Shown piece after piece: positions 19,010 to 27,654 of a stretch of DNA of 44,419 nt. The stretch spans positions 1-44,419 of the forward strand of contig NZ_JAROCY010000027.1 of the NCBI RefSeq assembly GCF_029436685.1, written 5' to 3'. Position numbers and translations under genes: made by a program. Numbering within the stretch: position 1 is the first letter of the stretch; the number at the start of each line of letters is the position of its first letter. The notes under the pieces were generated by a model that was given only the letters and a program-made list of their open reading frames with translations, did not search any database and had not been told where the DNA came from. The DNA comes from Novosphingobium cyanobacteriorum. GTDB taxonomy: Bacteria; Pseudomonadota; Alphaproteobacteria; Sphingomonadales; Sphingomonadaceae.

Positions 19010-21118
19010 TCAGCCCTCGATACGCGAGAAATCGGCCACCTTGTGCACTGCAGCACGGAACTGGTCAAGCAACCCAAGGCGGTTGCAGCGCTTGTTAGCA
19101 TCTGCATCATTGACCGTGACACTATCAAAAAAGGCATCGATCGGTTCCCGCAGGGATGCGAGCGCGGCCATTGCAGCGGTGAAATCCTCTGCCGCCACGG
19201 CAGCCTCGGCGCGCGGCGCGGCATCGGCCAGCGCGTCCATCAGCGCCTTTTCGGCAGGTTCGGGAGTGTAACCGAGTTCGGGATGCGCGAACTGTGCAGC
19301 CACGCCCTTGAACAACGGATCGTCGACCAGCACGAGCGGATCTTCCTCTCCGGTGGGCGGCACAACGCCCTCACCCCGCGCGCCGGCATTCTGGTCGGTC
19401 GCCTGCTCCTTCTTGAGGATATTGGCGGCGCGCTTGTAGCCCGCGAGCAGGTTCACGCCATCCTCGGTGCCGACGAAAGCCTGCAGCGCATGGACGCGGG
19501 CGAGCAGGCGGACAAGATCGTCCTCGCCGCCGAGCGCGAACACCGCGTCGATCAGGTCATGGCGGACGCCGGCTTCGCGTTGCTGGACCTTTAGGCGGTC
19601 GGCGAAGAAGGCGAGCAGATCCCCCTCACCCGCGCTCATGCGCAGGCCGTTTTCGGTGACGAGGCGGATGATGCCAAGGGCAGCGCGACGGAGCGCAAAA
19701 GGGTCCTTAGAACCGGTCGGCTTCTCGTCGATTGAGAAGAAGCTTCGCAGCGTATCCAGCTTGTCCGCCAGCGCCACGGCCACAGTCACCGGCGCGGTGG
19801 GGACATCGTCGCCCTGCCCCACGGGCTTGTAGTGGTCGCGGATCGCATCGGCGACGGCGTCAGGAAGGCCTTCGGCGCGGGCGTAGTAGCCGCCCATCAG
19901 GCCCTGCAGTTCGGGGAATTCGCCGACCATCTCGGTGACGAGATCGGCCTTGCACAGCTCCGCCGCCTGCCGCGCCAGAGCGGGGTCGCAGTTCGGCACG
20001 ATGCCTTCGCTTGCCAGCCATTCGGCCAGCTTGGCGACGCGCTCCACCTTGTCGGCCACGGTGCCGAGCTTTTCGTGGAAGGTGATTCGTGCCAGCTTCC
20101 CGGCCTGCTGCGCCAGCGGGGGCTTCTTGTCCTGTTCCCAGAAGAAGCGTGCATCCGAGAGGCGGGCGGCGAGAACCTTGCGGTTGCCATCGACGATGGC
20201 GGCGCCGCCGTCCTTCGCCTCGATGTTCGCCGTACAGACGAAGGCGTTGGCGAGCTTGCCTGCGCCATCGCGGCAGATGAAATACTTCTGGTTCACCCGC
20301 GCGGTAAGCTGGATGACTTCGGGCGGGACGGAGAGGAACGCTTCGTCAAAGCGGCCCAGCAGCGGCACCGGCCATTCGGTGAGGCCGGCATTCTCGATCA
20401 CCAGCCCTTCGTCCTCCACCAGCACGAGGCCGGCGGCTTCGGCGGCGGACTTGGCACGATCGCGCACCATCGCCTCACGCTCGGCGTGATCGACGATCAC
20501 ATGGCAGGCGCGCAGCTTTTCCGCATAGTCCGCCGCGCCGCCGATGGTGATCTCGCCCGCATGGTGGAAGCGGTGGCCGAGCGTGGCGTAGCCCGAGCGG
20601 ATGCCGCCGATCTCGCATTCGACGAGATCTTCGCCCAGGATGGCGACAATGCCCGAAAGCGGGCGCACCCAGCGCAGCGATTCCGTGCTGATCGAGGCTG
20701 CGCCCCAGCGCTGGCTCTTGGGCCAGGGGAAGGCGCGGATGATCGCGGGGATCGCCTGCGCGAGCACATCGCGGGTGGCGCGGCCGGGCTTTTCGGTGAT
20801 GGCGAACCAAACGCCGTCGCGTTCGGTCAGCTGGTCCTTCGAAAGGCCGGTCTTGCGCAGGAAGCCTTCCAGCGCCTGTTCGGGCGCGCTGGTGCGCGGG
20901 CCCTTCACTTCCTCGCTCACCGCCTCGGTCGCCAGTGGCAGGGCGCGGGCGATCAGCGCAAGGCGGCGCGGGGTGGACCAGACGGAGACCTCGCCCGCCT
21001 TGAGCCCGGCGGCGTCCAGTTCCTTGCGGAACAGCTTTTCCAGATCGGCACGCGCGCCGGCCTGCATGCGTGCAGGAATTTCCTCGCAGCGCAGTTCGAG
21101 AAGGAAATCTGCACTCAT
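19010..21118 (-). CDS. glyS: Glycine--tRNA ligase beta subunit
   Basis: The 702-residue beta subunit pairs with GlyQ to form the alpha2beta2 glycyl-tRNA synthetase. The N-terminus MSADFLLELRCEEIPARM is the family signature, followed by PRRLALIARAL. A mid-section matches the HD-like domain, and the helical C-terminus includes the DALRF-type anticodon-binding region (LRSFFSIDEKPTGSKDPFALRRAALGIIRL). The ATG at 21118 overlaps the glyQ stop by four bases, which supports coupling and equimolar synthesis. A residue stretch around 585-605 (ATDQNAGARGEGVVPPTGEE) looks like a lineage-specific insertion in the C-terminal domain. Confidence 0.97.
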   Translation of the reverse strand: MSADFLLELRCEEIPARMQAGARADLEKLFRKELDAAGLKAGEVSVWSTPRRLALIARALPLATEAVSEEVKGPRTSAPEQALEGFLRKTGLSKDQLTERDGVWFAITEKPGRATRDVLAQAIPAIIRAFPWPKSQRWGAASISTESLRWVRPLSGIVAILGEDLVECEIGGIRSGYATLGHRFHHAGEITIGGAADYAEKLRACHVIVDHAEREAMVRDRAKSAAEAAGLVLVEDEGLVIENAGLTEWPVPLLGRFDEAFLSVPPEVIQLTARVNQKYFICRDGAGKLANAFVCTANIEAKDGGAAIVDGNRKVLAARLSDARFFWEQDKKPPLAQQAGKLARITFHEKLGTVADKVERVAKLAEWLASEGIVPNCDPALARQAAELCKADLVTEMVGEFPELQGLMGGYYARAEGLPDAVADAIRDHYKPVGQGDDVPTAPVTVAVALADKLDTLRSFFSIDEKPTGSKDPFALRRAALGIIRLVTENGLRMSAGEGDLLAFFADRLKVQQREAGVRHDLIDAVFALGGEDDLVRLLARVHALQAFVGTEDGVNLLAGYKRAANILKKEQATDQNAGARGEGVVPPTGEEDPLVLVDDPLFKGVAAQFAHPELGYTPEPAEKALMDALADAAPRAEAAVAAEDFTAAMAALASLREPIDAFFDSVTVNDADANKRCNRLGLLDQFRAAVHKVADFSRIEG

Positions 21119-22020
21119 GCCGCCCACTCCGGATACTTTGCGGCCCATTCGTCCTTGAACTTCGCCATGTAGGCCTCGCACGATCCGCGGGCGAGATCGC
21201 GCACGCGGCCCATGTAGCTGGCGCGTTCCTGAACGCTGATCACGCCGCGCGCCTGCAGCAGGTTGAACAGGTGGCTGGCCTCGATCGCCTGTTCATAGGC
21301 GGCAATGGGCACGTCGGCAGCCAGACTGCGCTTGCACTCTTCCTCGGCGCGGCGGAAGCCTTCGAACAGGCTGTCGGTATCGGCAACCTCGAAGTTCCAC
21401 TTCGACATCTGCCGTTCGTTTTCCAGGAACACATCGCCATAGGAGACGCCCGCGTTGTTGAAGCGCAGGTCATAGACGTTGTCGACGCCCTGGATGTACA
21501 TGGCGAGGCGCTCAAGGCCGTAGGTCAGTTCGCCCGCCACGGGCTTGCAATCAAAGCCGCCCATCTGCTGGAAATAGGTGAACTGCGTCACCTCCATCCC
21601 GTCGCACCACACTTCCCAGCCGAGGCCCCACGCGCCGAGTGTGGGCGATTCCCAATCGTCTTCCACAAAGCGGATATCATGGACCAGCGGATCGATGCCG
21701 ATTTCCACCAGCGACTGCAGATAGAGCTCCTGCAGGTTCTCCGGGCTCGGCTTCAGGATCACCTGGTATTGGTAGTAGTGCTGCAGGCGGTTGGGGTTTT
21801 CGCCATAGCGACCGTCGGTGGGGCGGCGGCAGGGCTGGACGAAGGCCGCATTCCACGGCTCCGGCCCAAGCGCGCGCAGCGTGGTGGCGGTGTGGAACGT
21901 GCCAGCGCCCATGCGCATGTCATAGGGCTGGAGGATCAGGCAGCCCTGCTCGCTCCAGAAGGCGTGGAGGCGCAGGATCATGTCCTGCAGGCTCATCGTC
22001 TTGTCGGTCTGTTCGGCCAT
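21115..22020 (-). CDS. glyQ: Glycine--tRNA ligase alpha subunit
   Basis: The 301-residue catalytic subunit of the alpha2beta2 class II enzyme contains FWSEQGCLILQPYDMRMGAG near the N-terminus, NAAFVQPCRRPTDGRYGENPNR, and the motif 3 region ELTYGLERLAMY. Translation is taken from the ATG at 22020 (MAEQTDKTMSLQDM); an internal ATG at 21996 is the alternative. Upstream in-frame sequence runs into the divergent TraB/GumN promoter region and is not family-like. glyQ leads the glyQ-glyS pair, with a 117-base divergent gap to the TraB/GumN genes. Confidence 0.97.
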   Translation of the reverse strand: MAEQTDKTMSLQDMILRLHAFWSEQGCLILQPYDMRMGAGTFHTATTLRALGPEPWNAAFVQPCRRPTDGRYGENPNRLQHYYQYQVILKPSPENLQELYLQSLVEIGIDPLVHDIRFVEDDWESPTLGAWGLGWEVWCDGMEVTQFTYFQQMGGFDCKPVAGELTYGLERLAMYIQGVDNVYDLRFNNAGVSYGDVFLENERQMSKWNFEVADTDSLFEGFRRAEEECKRSLAADVPIAAYEQAIEASHLFNLLQARGVISVQERASYMGRVRDLARGSCEAYMAKFKDEWAAKYPEWAA

Positions 22021-22137
22021 GCGCGGCCTTTGGCCGATGGACGGCGGCAAATCAACCTTTGCGCGGGGACGATTGCGGCCCACAACGGGTAATCTGCTGC
22101 TTGCGGGAGGCAACGGCTTGGTCCATCGCTCCCCGGC

Positions 22138-23013
22138 ATGATCCCGGCCTTCCGTTTCCTTGCCGCCGCGTGGCTGGCGCTTGCCCCGTTGCAGGTGGCG
22201 CTGGGGCAGGAGGTTCTGCATCCGGCGCTATGGAAGGTGCAGGACGAAGACACCACGATCTGGCTGTTCGGCACGGTGCACATGCTGCCACCCGGAAAAG
22301 ACTGGCTGACCGGACCGATTGCGCAGGCGGTGGATGGATCGGCCGAACTGGTGACCGAGGTATTAGACCCATCGGGCGCACAAACGCAGGCCGCCCTGCT
22401 GGAACGGGCCATGTTGCCGCCGCGGCGGACATTGCGGGGCCTGATGCGCCCAGGGCAGCGTGCCGCCTTTGAGGCATTCATGAAAAGCCATGGCCTGCCG
22501 CTGCAGGCCTTCGACCGGTACAAGCCGTGGTATGCGGCCGTGGTGCTTTCATCCCTGCCCCTGTTGCAACAGGGCTTTTCGGTGCGGCACGGGGTGGAAA
22601 CGGCGCTGGAACAGCGCGCTGCCGATCGACCGCACGGCGCGCTTGAGAGTGTGGACCAGCAGCTGTCATTGCTCGACGGGCTGCCGCGCGGCGTTCAGCT
22701 GCGCTATCTGGCCGAAGTGATCAGCGAATACGACACGATCCCGGCCGAGGTCGAGAAAATGGCGCTGGCCTGGGGCACGGGGGATGCCGAAGGTTTGGCC
22801 CGGTTGATCAACGAGGACGAAGGAAAGGACGACCCGCTGCTGACCGACGTGCTGATCCTGCGGCGCAACCGTGCGTGGGCCGATTGGGTGCGGCAGCGGC
22901 TGAAGCAGCCGGGCACGGTGTTCGTGGCGGTGGGTGCCGGCCACCTCGCCGGATCGGGCAGCGTGCAGGACGTGCTGGCGAAGTCCGGCATTGCCGCGGC
23001 GCGCGTGCAATGA
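22138..23013 (+). CDS. TraB/GumN family protein (first copy)
   Basis: The 291-residue protein has an N-terminal signal peptide ending near ALGQ, followed by the TraB/GumN fold. The two family motifs are visible: the GxxH element as FGTVHMLPPGKDW near residue 46, and a second one near the end as VFVAVGAGHLAGSGSVQ. The family is related to the Tiki metalloprotease fold, and bacterial members are thought to be extracytoplasmic; their physiological substrate is mostly unknown. Its stop codon overlaps the start of a second, homologous gene (ATGA), so the two are one transcriptional unit that probably arose by duplication. Confidence 0.88.
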   Translation: MIPAFRFLAAAWLALAPLQVALGQEVLHPALWKVQDEDTTIWLFGTVHMLPPGKDWLTGPIAQAVDGSAELVTEVLDPSGAQTQAALLERAMLPPRRTLRGLMRPGQRAAFEAFMKSHGLPLQAFDRYKPWYAAVVLSSLPLLQQGFSVRHGVETALEQRAADRPHGALESVDQQLSLLDGLPRGVQLRYLAEVISEYDTIPAEVEKMALAWGTGDAEGLARLINEDEGKDDPLLTDVLILRRNRAWADWVRQRLKQPGTVFVAVGAGHLAGSGSVQDVLAKSGIAAARVQ

Positions 23014-23885
23014 GGCGCTGGCTGGCCGCGATCGCGCTGGCTGCGCTGGCTGCGTGCCACAAGCCTGCGCCCGAACCGGTGCAATCGCGCGTGGCGATCT
23101 GGGAGATATCCGACGCGGCGGGCGTGCACGGCTGGATCATGGGCACGGTGCACGCGCTGCCCCCCGGCACGCATTGGCGCAGGGCGGCGATCGACCAGGC
23201 CTTGCAGCAGGCAGACCGGCTGGTGCTTGAGATCGGGCAGCCGCTGGACAGCGAGGTGGCGGGCGAGGCGCTGGGCAAGCTGGCGTTTACAGATGGCCTG
23301 CCGCCGCCATCGCAACGCATCGGGGTGAAGTTTCGCGCCGACCTTGCCAAGGTCTATCGCCAGTTGTCGTTGAACGACGAGCAGTTCAAGGACCAGGAAA
23401 GCTGGGCCGTGGCGCTGCAGATCGCGGCAATCGGCGGGCAGAAGAACGGCATGGATCCGGCCAGCGGCGTGGAGCCGGAGCTGCGCAAGGCCATCGGCAA
23501 TCGCCCGGTGGCGGGGCTGGAGACGCTGGATGGACAGTTTGGCGCGTTCGACAGGCTGCCGGAACGGGCGCAGACGGTCCTGCTGGAGCAGGTGGCGGTG
23601 GAAGCGGCCGACAGCAAGGACGACGACGCAGACATGATGGCGCTGTGGCTGCGCGGCGACGAGCTGGGCATGGCGCGCGAGGCGACGACCGGATTCCTTG
23701 CCGACGGGGTGATCCGCGATGCTTTGCTGACGGGGCGCAACCGGGTGTGGGCCGACGAGATCGACCGCATGCTGAGAGCGGGCAGCCGCCCTTTCATCGC
23801 CGTGGGCGCAGCGCATGTGGTGGGCGCGGACGGATTGCCGCGGATGCTGATGGCGCGCGGGTGGAAGGTGAAGCGCATCCAATAG
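23010..23885 (+). CDS. TraB/GumN family lipoprotein (second copy)
   Basis: This 291-residue protein is a diverged paralogue of the preceding gene: GTVHALPPGTHW near residue 48 and PFIAVGAAHVVGADGLP near the end repeat the two family motifs. Its N-terminus (MRRWLAAIALAALAACHKP) ends in a lipobox with Cys at about residue 16, so this copy should be lipid-anchored while the first appears to be a soluble exported form. The start overlaps the previous stop codon. The pairing of a soluble and an anchored paralogue suggests a joint function in the periplasm, but no partner genes nearby say which. Confidence 0.88.
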   Translation: MRRWLAAIALAALAACHKPAPEPVQSRVAIWEISDAAGVHGWIMGTVHALPPGTHWRRAAIDQALQQADRLVLEIGQPLDSEVAGEALGKLAFTDGLPPPSQRIGVKFRADLAKVYRQLSLNDEQFKDQESWAVALQIAAIGGQKNGMDPASGVEPELRKAIGNRPVAGLETLDGQFGAFDRLPERAQTVLLEQVAVEAADSKDDDADMMALWLRGDELGMAREATTGFLADGVIRDALLTGRNRVWADEIDRMLRAGSRPFIAVGAAHVVGADGLPRMLMARGWKVKRIQ

Positions 23886-24005
23886 CGCCAGAAAGCTTGC
23901 GTTTTGCGGCGGAACCGCTATGGCCCGCCGCTTCCCGTCATGGTCATCCCTGGAGGCGTGGCGGGTTGATTTGTTCAACATATGCATTTTCGGAAGGTAC
24001 AGTCC

Positions 24006-24608
24006 ATGAGCGAGACGCTTACGCTGGCTGCCGAGACGCGCGATCGGGTTGGCAAGGGAGCCTCCCGAGTACTGCGTCGCGAAGGCCGCATCCCCGCCGT
24101 GATCTACGGCGAAAAGCAGGATCCCATTGCGATCCACGTTGAAGAAAAGGCGCTGGTCAAGGCGCTGGGCACCGGCCACTTCTTCAACTCGATCGTCGAG
24201 CTCACCGTGGGCGGCGAAACCGTTCGCACGCTGCCCAAGGACGTTGCCTTCCACGCGGTTACCGACCGTCCGGAACACGCCGACTTCCTGCGCCTTTCGG
24301 CCGACCATGCCGTGCACGTGAACGTGCCGGTGGTGTTCGCCAACGAAGAGAAGTCGCCCGGCCTGAAGAAGGGCGGCGTGCTCAACATCGTGCGCCACGA
24401 GCTGGAGCTGGTCTGCACCCCCGACGCGATCCCCGACGAGATCGCCATCGACGTGTCCGGCTATGACGTGGGCGAATCGATCCACATCAGCGCGGTGACC
24501 CTGCCGGCTGGCGTGAAGAGCGCGATCACCGATCGCGACTTCACCATCGCCACCGTGGTTGCCCCCTCCTCGCTGAAGAGCGAAGAAGGCGACACCACCA
24601 AGGCCTGA
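24006..24608 (+). CDS. rplY: 50S ribosomal protein L25/general stress protein Ctc
   Basis: The 200-residue protein is the long (CTC-type) form of L25, with the 5S rRNA-binding domain at residues 1-95 (LAAETRDRVGKGASRVLRR, GRIPAVIYG) and the C-terminal TL5-like domain after it (VHVNVPVVFANEEKSPGLKKGG). The C-terminus is acidic. The ATG at 24006 has GGAAGG upstream. It is followed by a strong terminator and then by pth, an order common in alphaproteobacteria. Confidence 0.96.
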   Translation: MSETLTLAAETRDRVGKGASRVLRREGRIPAVIYGEKQDPIAIHVEEKALVKALGTGHFFNSIVELTVGGETVRTLPKDVAFHAVTDRPEHADFLRLSADHAVHVNVPVVFANEEKSPGLKKGGVLNIVRHELELVCTPDAIPDEIAIDVSGYDVGESIHISAVTLPAGVKSAITDRDFTIATVVAPSSLKSEEGDTTKA

Positions 24609-24633
24609 TCGGCTTTGCAGGTTGGTTCAAAGG

Positions 24634-24669
24634 ACCCCTTCTGCCCGGTGCAGGAGGGGTTCTTCTTTT
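24634..24669 (+). terminator. rplY terminator
   Basis: An ACCCC...GGGGT hairpin with a stem of about 11 bp, one G-T pair and a short loop, followed by TTCTTCTTTT: a classical intrinsic terminator 25 bases after rplY. Confidence 0.85.
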
Positions 24670-24716
24670 GCGCGCCGCCATCTGCCATGGCAGAGGCGCA
24701 CTGAAAGGAGCGCTCC

Positions 24717-25286
24717 ATGCAAGTCTGGGTCGGCTTGGGCAATCCCGGGCCCCAATATGCGCTGCATCGCCACAACGTGGGCTTCATGGCGCTGGACACC
24801 ATTGCCGAGGTGCACAGCTTCGGACCGGTGCAGAAGAAGTTCCAGGGCTGGGTGCAGGAAGGCCGCATCGGCACGCAGAAGGTGCTGCTGCTGAAGCCTG
24901 CCACCTTCATGAACGAAAGCGGCCGTTCGGTGGGCGAAGCGCTGCGCTTCTACAAGCTGGGCGTGGAAGCGTTGACCGTGTTCCATGACGAGCTCGACCT
25001 CGCCCCGTTCAAGGTGAAGGTGAAGCAGGGCGGCGGCACCGCCGGGCACAACGGCCTGCGTTCGATCGACAAGCACCTGGGGCCGGATTTCCGCCGGGTG
25101 CGGATCGGTATCGGCCATCCCGGACACAAGGATCGGGTGACCGGGCACGTACTGGGCAATTTTGCCAAAACGGAGCAAGATGACCTGACGGACATGCTGG
25201 GCGCCATGGCGGCCGAGGCGGACTGGCTGGCCAAGGGTGACGACGTGCGCTTTATGAACGATGTTACGTTGCGATTGAATTCATAA
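24717..25286 (+). CDS. pth: Peptidyl-tRNA hydrolase
   Basis: The 189-residue enzyme releases tRNA from dropped peptidyl-tRNAs. Family blocks are VGLGNPGPQYALHRHNVGF, with the catalytic His in RHNVGF at about residue 20, then KPATFMNESGRSV and HDELDLAPFKVKVKQGGGTAGHNGL. The ATG is preceded by GAAAGGAGCG. The next gene in many relatives is ychF; here the PEP-CTERM/TPR block intervenes. Separate transcription from rplY is likely because of the intervening terminator. Confidence 0.97.
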   Translation: MQVWVGLGNPGPQYALHRHNVGFMALDTIAEVHSFGPVQKKFQGWVQEGRIGTQKVLLLKPATFMNESGRSVGEALRFYKLGVEALTVFHDELDLAPFKVKVKQGGGTAGHNGLRSIDKHLGPDFRRVRIGIGHPGHKDRVTGHVLGNFAKTEQDDLTDMLGAMAAEADWLAKGDDVRFMNDVTLRLNS

Positions 25287-25373
25287 GAAATTCGTTTTCG
25301 CAGACGCAGAAATTCATGAAGGTTAACGCTAAAAAGTCGGTGGAGCTTACAATCCTTACAACGAACCGGCCCG

Positions 25374-25420
25374 GTTAACCTTTCAAACTCCTGATTTTCT
25401 TGAATTGGCACGCTCTCTGC
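25374..25420 (+). promoter_or_regulatory. Sigma-54 promoter with upstream GTTAACC element (first PEP-CTERM gene)
   Basis: TTGGCACG-N4-CTGCA at 25405-25421 has the invariant GG and GC separated by exactly 10 bases, as required for RpoN. A GTTAACC element ends 27 bases before the GG (25374-25380). The start of transcription would fall near 25432, about 43 bases before the ATG. The -12 box has C where TTGCA is preferred. Confidence 0.7.
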
Positions 25421-25474
25421 AAAGGATGTTGGCAACCAAACTCACGGTTACCGACATTTGACAGGGGAACAGTC

Positions 25475-25861
25475 ATGAAGCGCATCGCCATCATCGCCGC
25501 AGCCATGATCGGCTCGTTCGGCTTCGCCGGTCAGGCCAACGCCTGGCTCTTCCACAAGCACTACTGCAACTGCGGTGACTCCACCGGCGCCGGCATGTGC
25601 ACCTCGACCTCGTCCACCTCGACGACCTCGGGCGGCACCACCACCTCGACGACTTCGGGCGGCACCACCACCTCGACCACTTCGGGCGGTACCACCACGT
25701 CGACGACCTCGGGCGGCACCACCACCTCGACGACCTCGACCACGTCGGGCGGCACCACCAGCTCGACCACTGGCGGCACCGACGTGCCTGAACCGGGCAT
25801 GCTGGGCATGATGGGCCTGGGCTTCATCGGCCTGGCCGTGGCGCGTCGTCGTCGCCGCTGA
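25475..25861 (+). CDS. PEP-CTERM sorting domain protein with STTSGGTTT repeats
   Basis: The 128-residue exported protein has a signal peptide (MKRIAIIAAAMIGSFGFAGQANA), a short cysteine-containing head (HKHYCNCGDSTGAGMC) and a Ser/Thr/Gly low-complexity region made of four exact 9-residue repeats. It ends in a PEP-CTERM tail: VPEP, a hydrophobic stretch and five arginines. Exosortase would cut at this tail and pass the protein to the cell surface or extracellular matrix; the Thr/Ser-rich region is a likely glycosylation target. No exosortase gene is in the window. The ATG follows AGGGGAA, and the promoter is of sigma-54 type. The class is certain; its role as an adhesive or matrix protein is inferred. 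Confidence 0.92.
   Translation: MKRIAIIAAAMIGSFGFAGQANAWLFHKHYCNCGDSTGAGMCTSTSSTSTTSGGTTTSTTSGGTTTSTTSGGTTTSTTSGGTTTSTTSTTSGGTTSSTTGGTDVPEPGMLGMMGLGFIGLAVARRRRR
25619..25726 (+). repeat. Four 27-bp coding tandem repeats
   Basis: Four back-to-back in-frame 27-bp units encode STTSGGTTT, with few synonymous differences. A degenerate fifth unit runs to about 25770. Copy number could vary by slippage, which would change the length of the surface protein's linker. Confidence 0.9.
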
Positions 25862-25880
25862 TCGCACAACGATCGCATGA

Positions 25881-25916
25881 AAAGGGGCGCTGCCGGACCC
25901 CCGGCAGCGCCCCTTT
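25881..25916. terminator. Bidirectional terminator after PEP-CTERM gene 1
   Basis: Perfect 16-bp stem (AAAGGGGCGCTGCCGG and its complement) with a 4-base ACCC loop between the convergent PEP-CTERM and TPR genes. A/T runs at both ends allow use from either side. Confidence 0.9.
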
Positions 25917-25933
25917 CTGCTTTGGGCCAACCT

Positions 25934-27478
25934 TCAGCCGCCCGCGTGCGCAGCCCGGGCCAGGTCACCCCGGAAAACGCGGTTGGCGGGATCGAGCTCG
26001 CTCGCCTGCTTGAGCAGGCGCTGCGCCTGATCCGGGTCACGCCCTGCGTTCATCCGGACCAGCCCGGCAATATGCAACATGTCGGGATTGCGTGGTTCGA
26101 TCAGCAGGGCCTTGTCGGCAAACCCGATCGCCTGATCGTGCTGGCCGCCGTTGCTGCTGGCAAATGCCAGACGCTTGAGCACTTCGGCATCTCCTTCGTG
26201 TCCCGGAATCTGGCGCAGCGCATTCACCGCGCCTGACCAGTCCCGCCGGGCCATGGCCGCCTGCGCAGCCCCGGCGGCACGGGCGTTGGCGTCGAGCTGC
26301 GGGGAGGACAACCGCGCCTGCAGCGCCGGCAGGGACGGATCGTTGATCTTCTGCGCGGCCCGCACGGCAAGGTCCAGTTCCCGCTTTCCCGCAAGCACGC
26401 TGTCAGAGAGCGGCCGAACCGTGCGCAGGGCAGATGCGCCGTCGCCGGTCGCCAGCAGCGATTCCGCCAGCATCAGCCGCGCGTAGGGATTCTGGGGCGA
26501 GAGTGACAGCGCCTTGGCGAACCACGCTCGTGCCTGCTCGGGATGGTCCAGCGCCAGCAGCGCCTCGGCATAGGCCATGCCTTCGAACGAGCGCGCATCC
26601 AGCGTGGATTCGCGTGAGGCAAGCGTGCTGCGCACTTTCTCCCACTCGCCCTTTTCGGCCGCGATCTGCACCACCATGGCCTGAACCCGGCTGTCCTTGG
26701 GCGCGATCTTCTCGGCCTTGGCGACATAACTCGCCGCCTCGTCAACCTTGCCGCGGATGTCCGCTCCAGTCGCCAATGCCAGCAGGGGTTCGATCCGGCG
26801 GGTGTAGCGCTTTGCCGCCTTGCTCCAGAACCCGGCCGCTTCGTCCTGCCGTCCCTGCCGACTGGCAAGGTCTCCGGCAAGCATCAGCGTGTCCAGCCGA
26901 TCAGGAGCGATCTTCTGCATCACGGCAAGCGCCTGCGCCACCCCGGCATAGTCCTGCGCATCAAGCAGGAAGCGGGCGTAATCGCGCGTCGTAGCCATAT
27001 CGTCGCCGGCGGCCATCCCCTTGCGGAAAGCATCAAGGGCGGCGGGTCCATCATCTTCGGCAAGGTGCGCCAAGGCGCGCAAGCGCCATGCCGAAGGCGC
27101 CTGATCGTTGCCGAGGAGCTGGAACACCTGCCGTTCCTGGCCGCGCAGCAGGGCGGCCTCTGCCAGCATGCGGCTGATCTCCGGTCCGCTCGCGCCTGCA
27201 GACTGCAGACGCACCAGCGTGGCCTGCGCCCCATCACCATCGCGCAGTTCAAGCTGTGCCTTGGCGAGCAGGGCCAGCATGTCCTTGTCGGCGGAATTGG
27301 CTTCCAGCGCAGCAAGCGCATCGGTGCGGGCCGTGGCGAAATCCTCGGCGGCGAATGCCTTTCGGGCGGCATCCGCGCGATCTGCAGGGTCGCCGCCGCA
27401 CGCGGCAAGCGCAAGAAGGCTGGGCAACACAATTGCGGCCAGAAGGCGTGGTCGTCTCATGGCGCGCGAAAATGCCAT
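25934..27478 (-). CDS. TPR-repeat lipoprotein (module copy 1)
   Basis: The protein has about 514 residues, a lipoprotein signal (LPSLLALAACGGD, lipobox LAAC) and then a continuous array of helical TPR-like repeats rich in Ala, as in AARKAFAAEDFATARTDALAALEANSADKDMLALLAKAQL. It recalls the TPR proteins linked to PEP-CTERM/exopolysaccharide loci (PrsT), but is much shorter than that family's usual roughly 900 residues. The ATG at 27478 is used; GTG at 27505 and ATG at 27460 are alternatives. It is convergent with the first PEP-CTERM gene and divergent from the second. A scaffold role in the periplasm for surface-protein or polysaccharide assembly is inferred. Confidence 0.82.
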   Translation of the reverse strand: MAFSRAMRRPRLLAAIVLPSLLALAACGGDPADRADAARKAFAAEDFATARTDALAALEANSADKDMLALLAKAQLELRDGDGAQATLVRLQSAGASGPEISRMLAEAALLRGQERQVFQLLGNDQAPSAWRLRALAHLAEDDGPAALDAFRKGMAAGDDMATTRDYARFLLDAQDYAGVAQALAVMQKIAPDRLDTLMLAGDLASRQGRQDEAAGFWSKAAKRYTRRIEPLLALATGADIRGKVDEAASYVAKAEKIAPKDSRVQAMVVQIAAEKGEWEKVRSTLASRESTLDARSFEGMAYAEALLALDHPEQARAWFAKALSLSPQNPYARLMLAESLLATGDGASALRTVRPLSDSVLAGKRELDLAVRAAQKINDPSLPALQARLSSPQLDANARAAGAAQAAMARRDWSGAVNALRQIPGHEGDAEVLKRLAFASSNGGQHDQAIGFADKALLIEPRNPDMLHIAGLVRMNAGRDPDQAQRLLKQASELDPANRVFRGDLARAAHAGG

Positions 27479-27567
27479 CGATCGCTGAAATTTCCGTGAA
27501 GGCACGTTCCGCCAAAGACCGCCCGAGCATCGCAGAACCGTCGGTCTCGTTTACAGACCTCAACCCT

Positions 27568-27615
27568 GTTAACCACCAAGAATGGCGTAAATCAGCGCTT
27601 GGCACGCCCGTTGCG
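27568..27615 (+). promoter_or_regulatory. Sigma-54 promoter with upstream GTTAACC element (second PEP-CTERM gene)
   Basis: TTGGCACG-N4-TTGCG at 27599-27615 closely matches the RpoN consensus, with GG and GC 10 bases apart. The GTTAACC element at 27568-27574 ends 27 bases before the GG, identical to the arrangement at the first PEP-CTERM gene. Transcription would begin near 27626. Confidence 0.8.
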
Positions 27616-27654
27616 TAACAAAATTCATACAGATTTTAACCAGGGGGTTTGGGC

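Noticed and set aside
22704..24485. 593-residue minus-strand open frame
   Set aside because: Spans the two TraB/GumN genes and rplY on the other strand; no recognisable domain.
25619..25770. Possible CRISPR-like array
   Set aside because: The repeats are contiguous, in frame and code for a low-complexity linker; there are no spacers.
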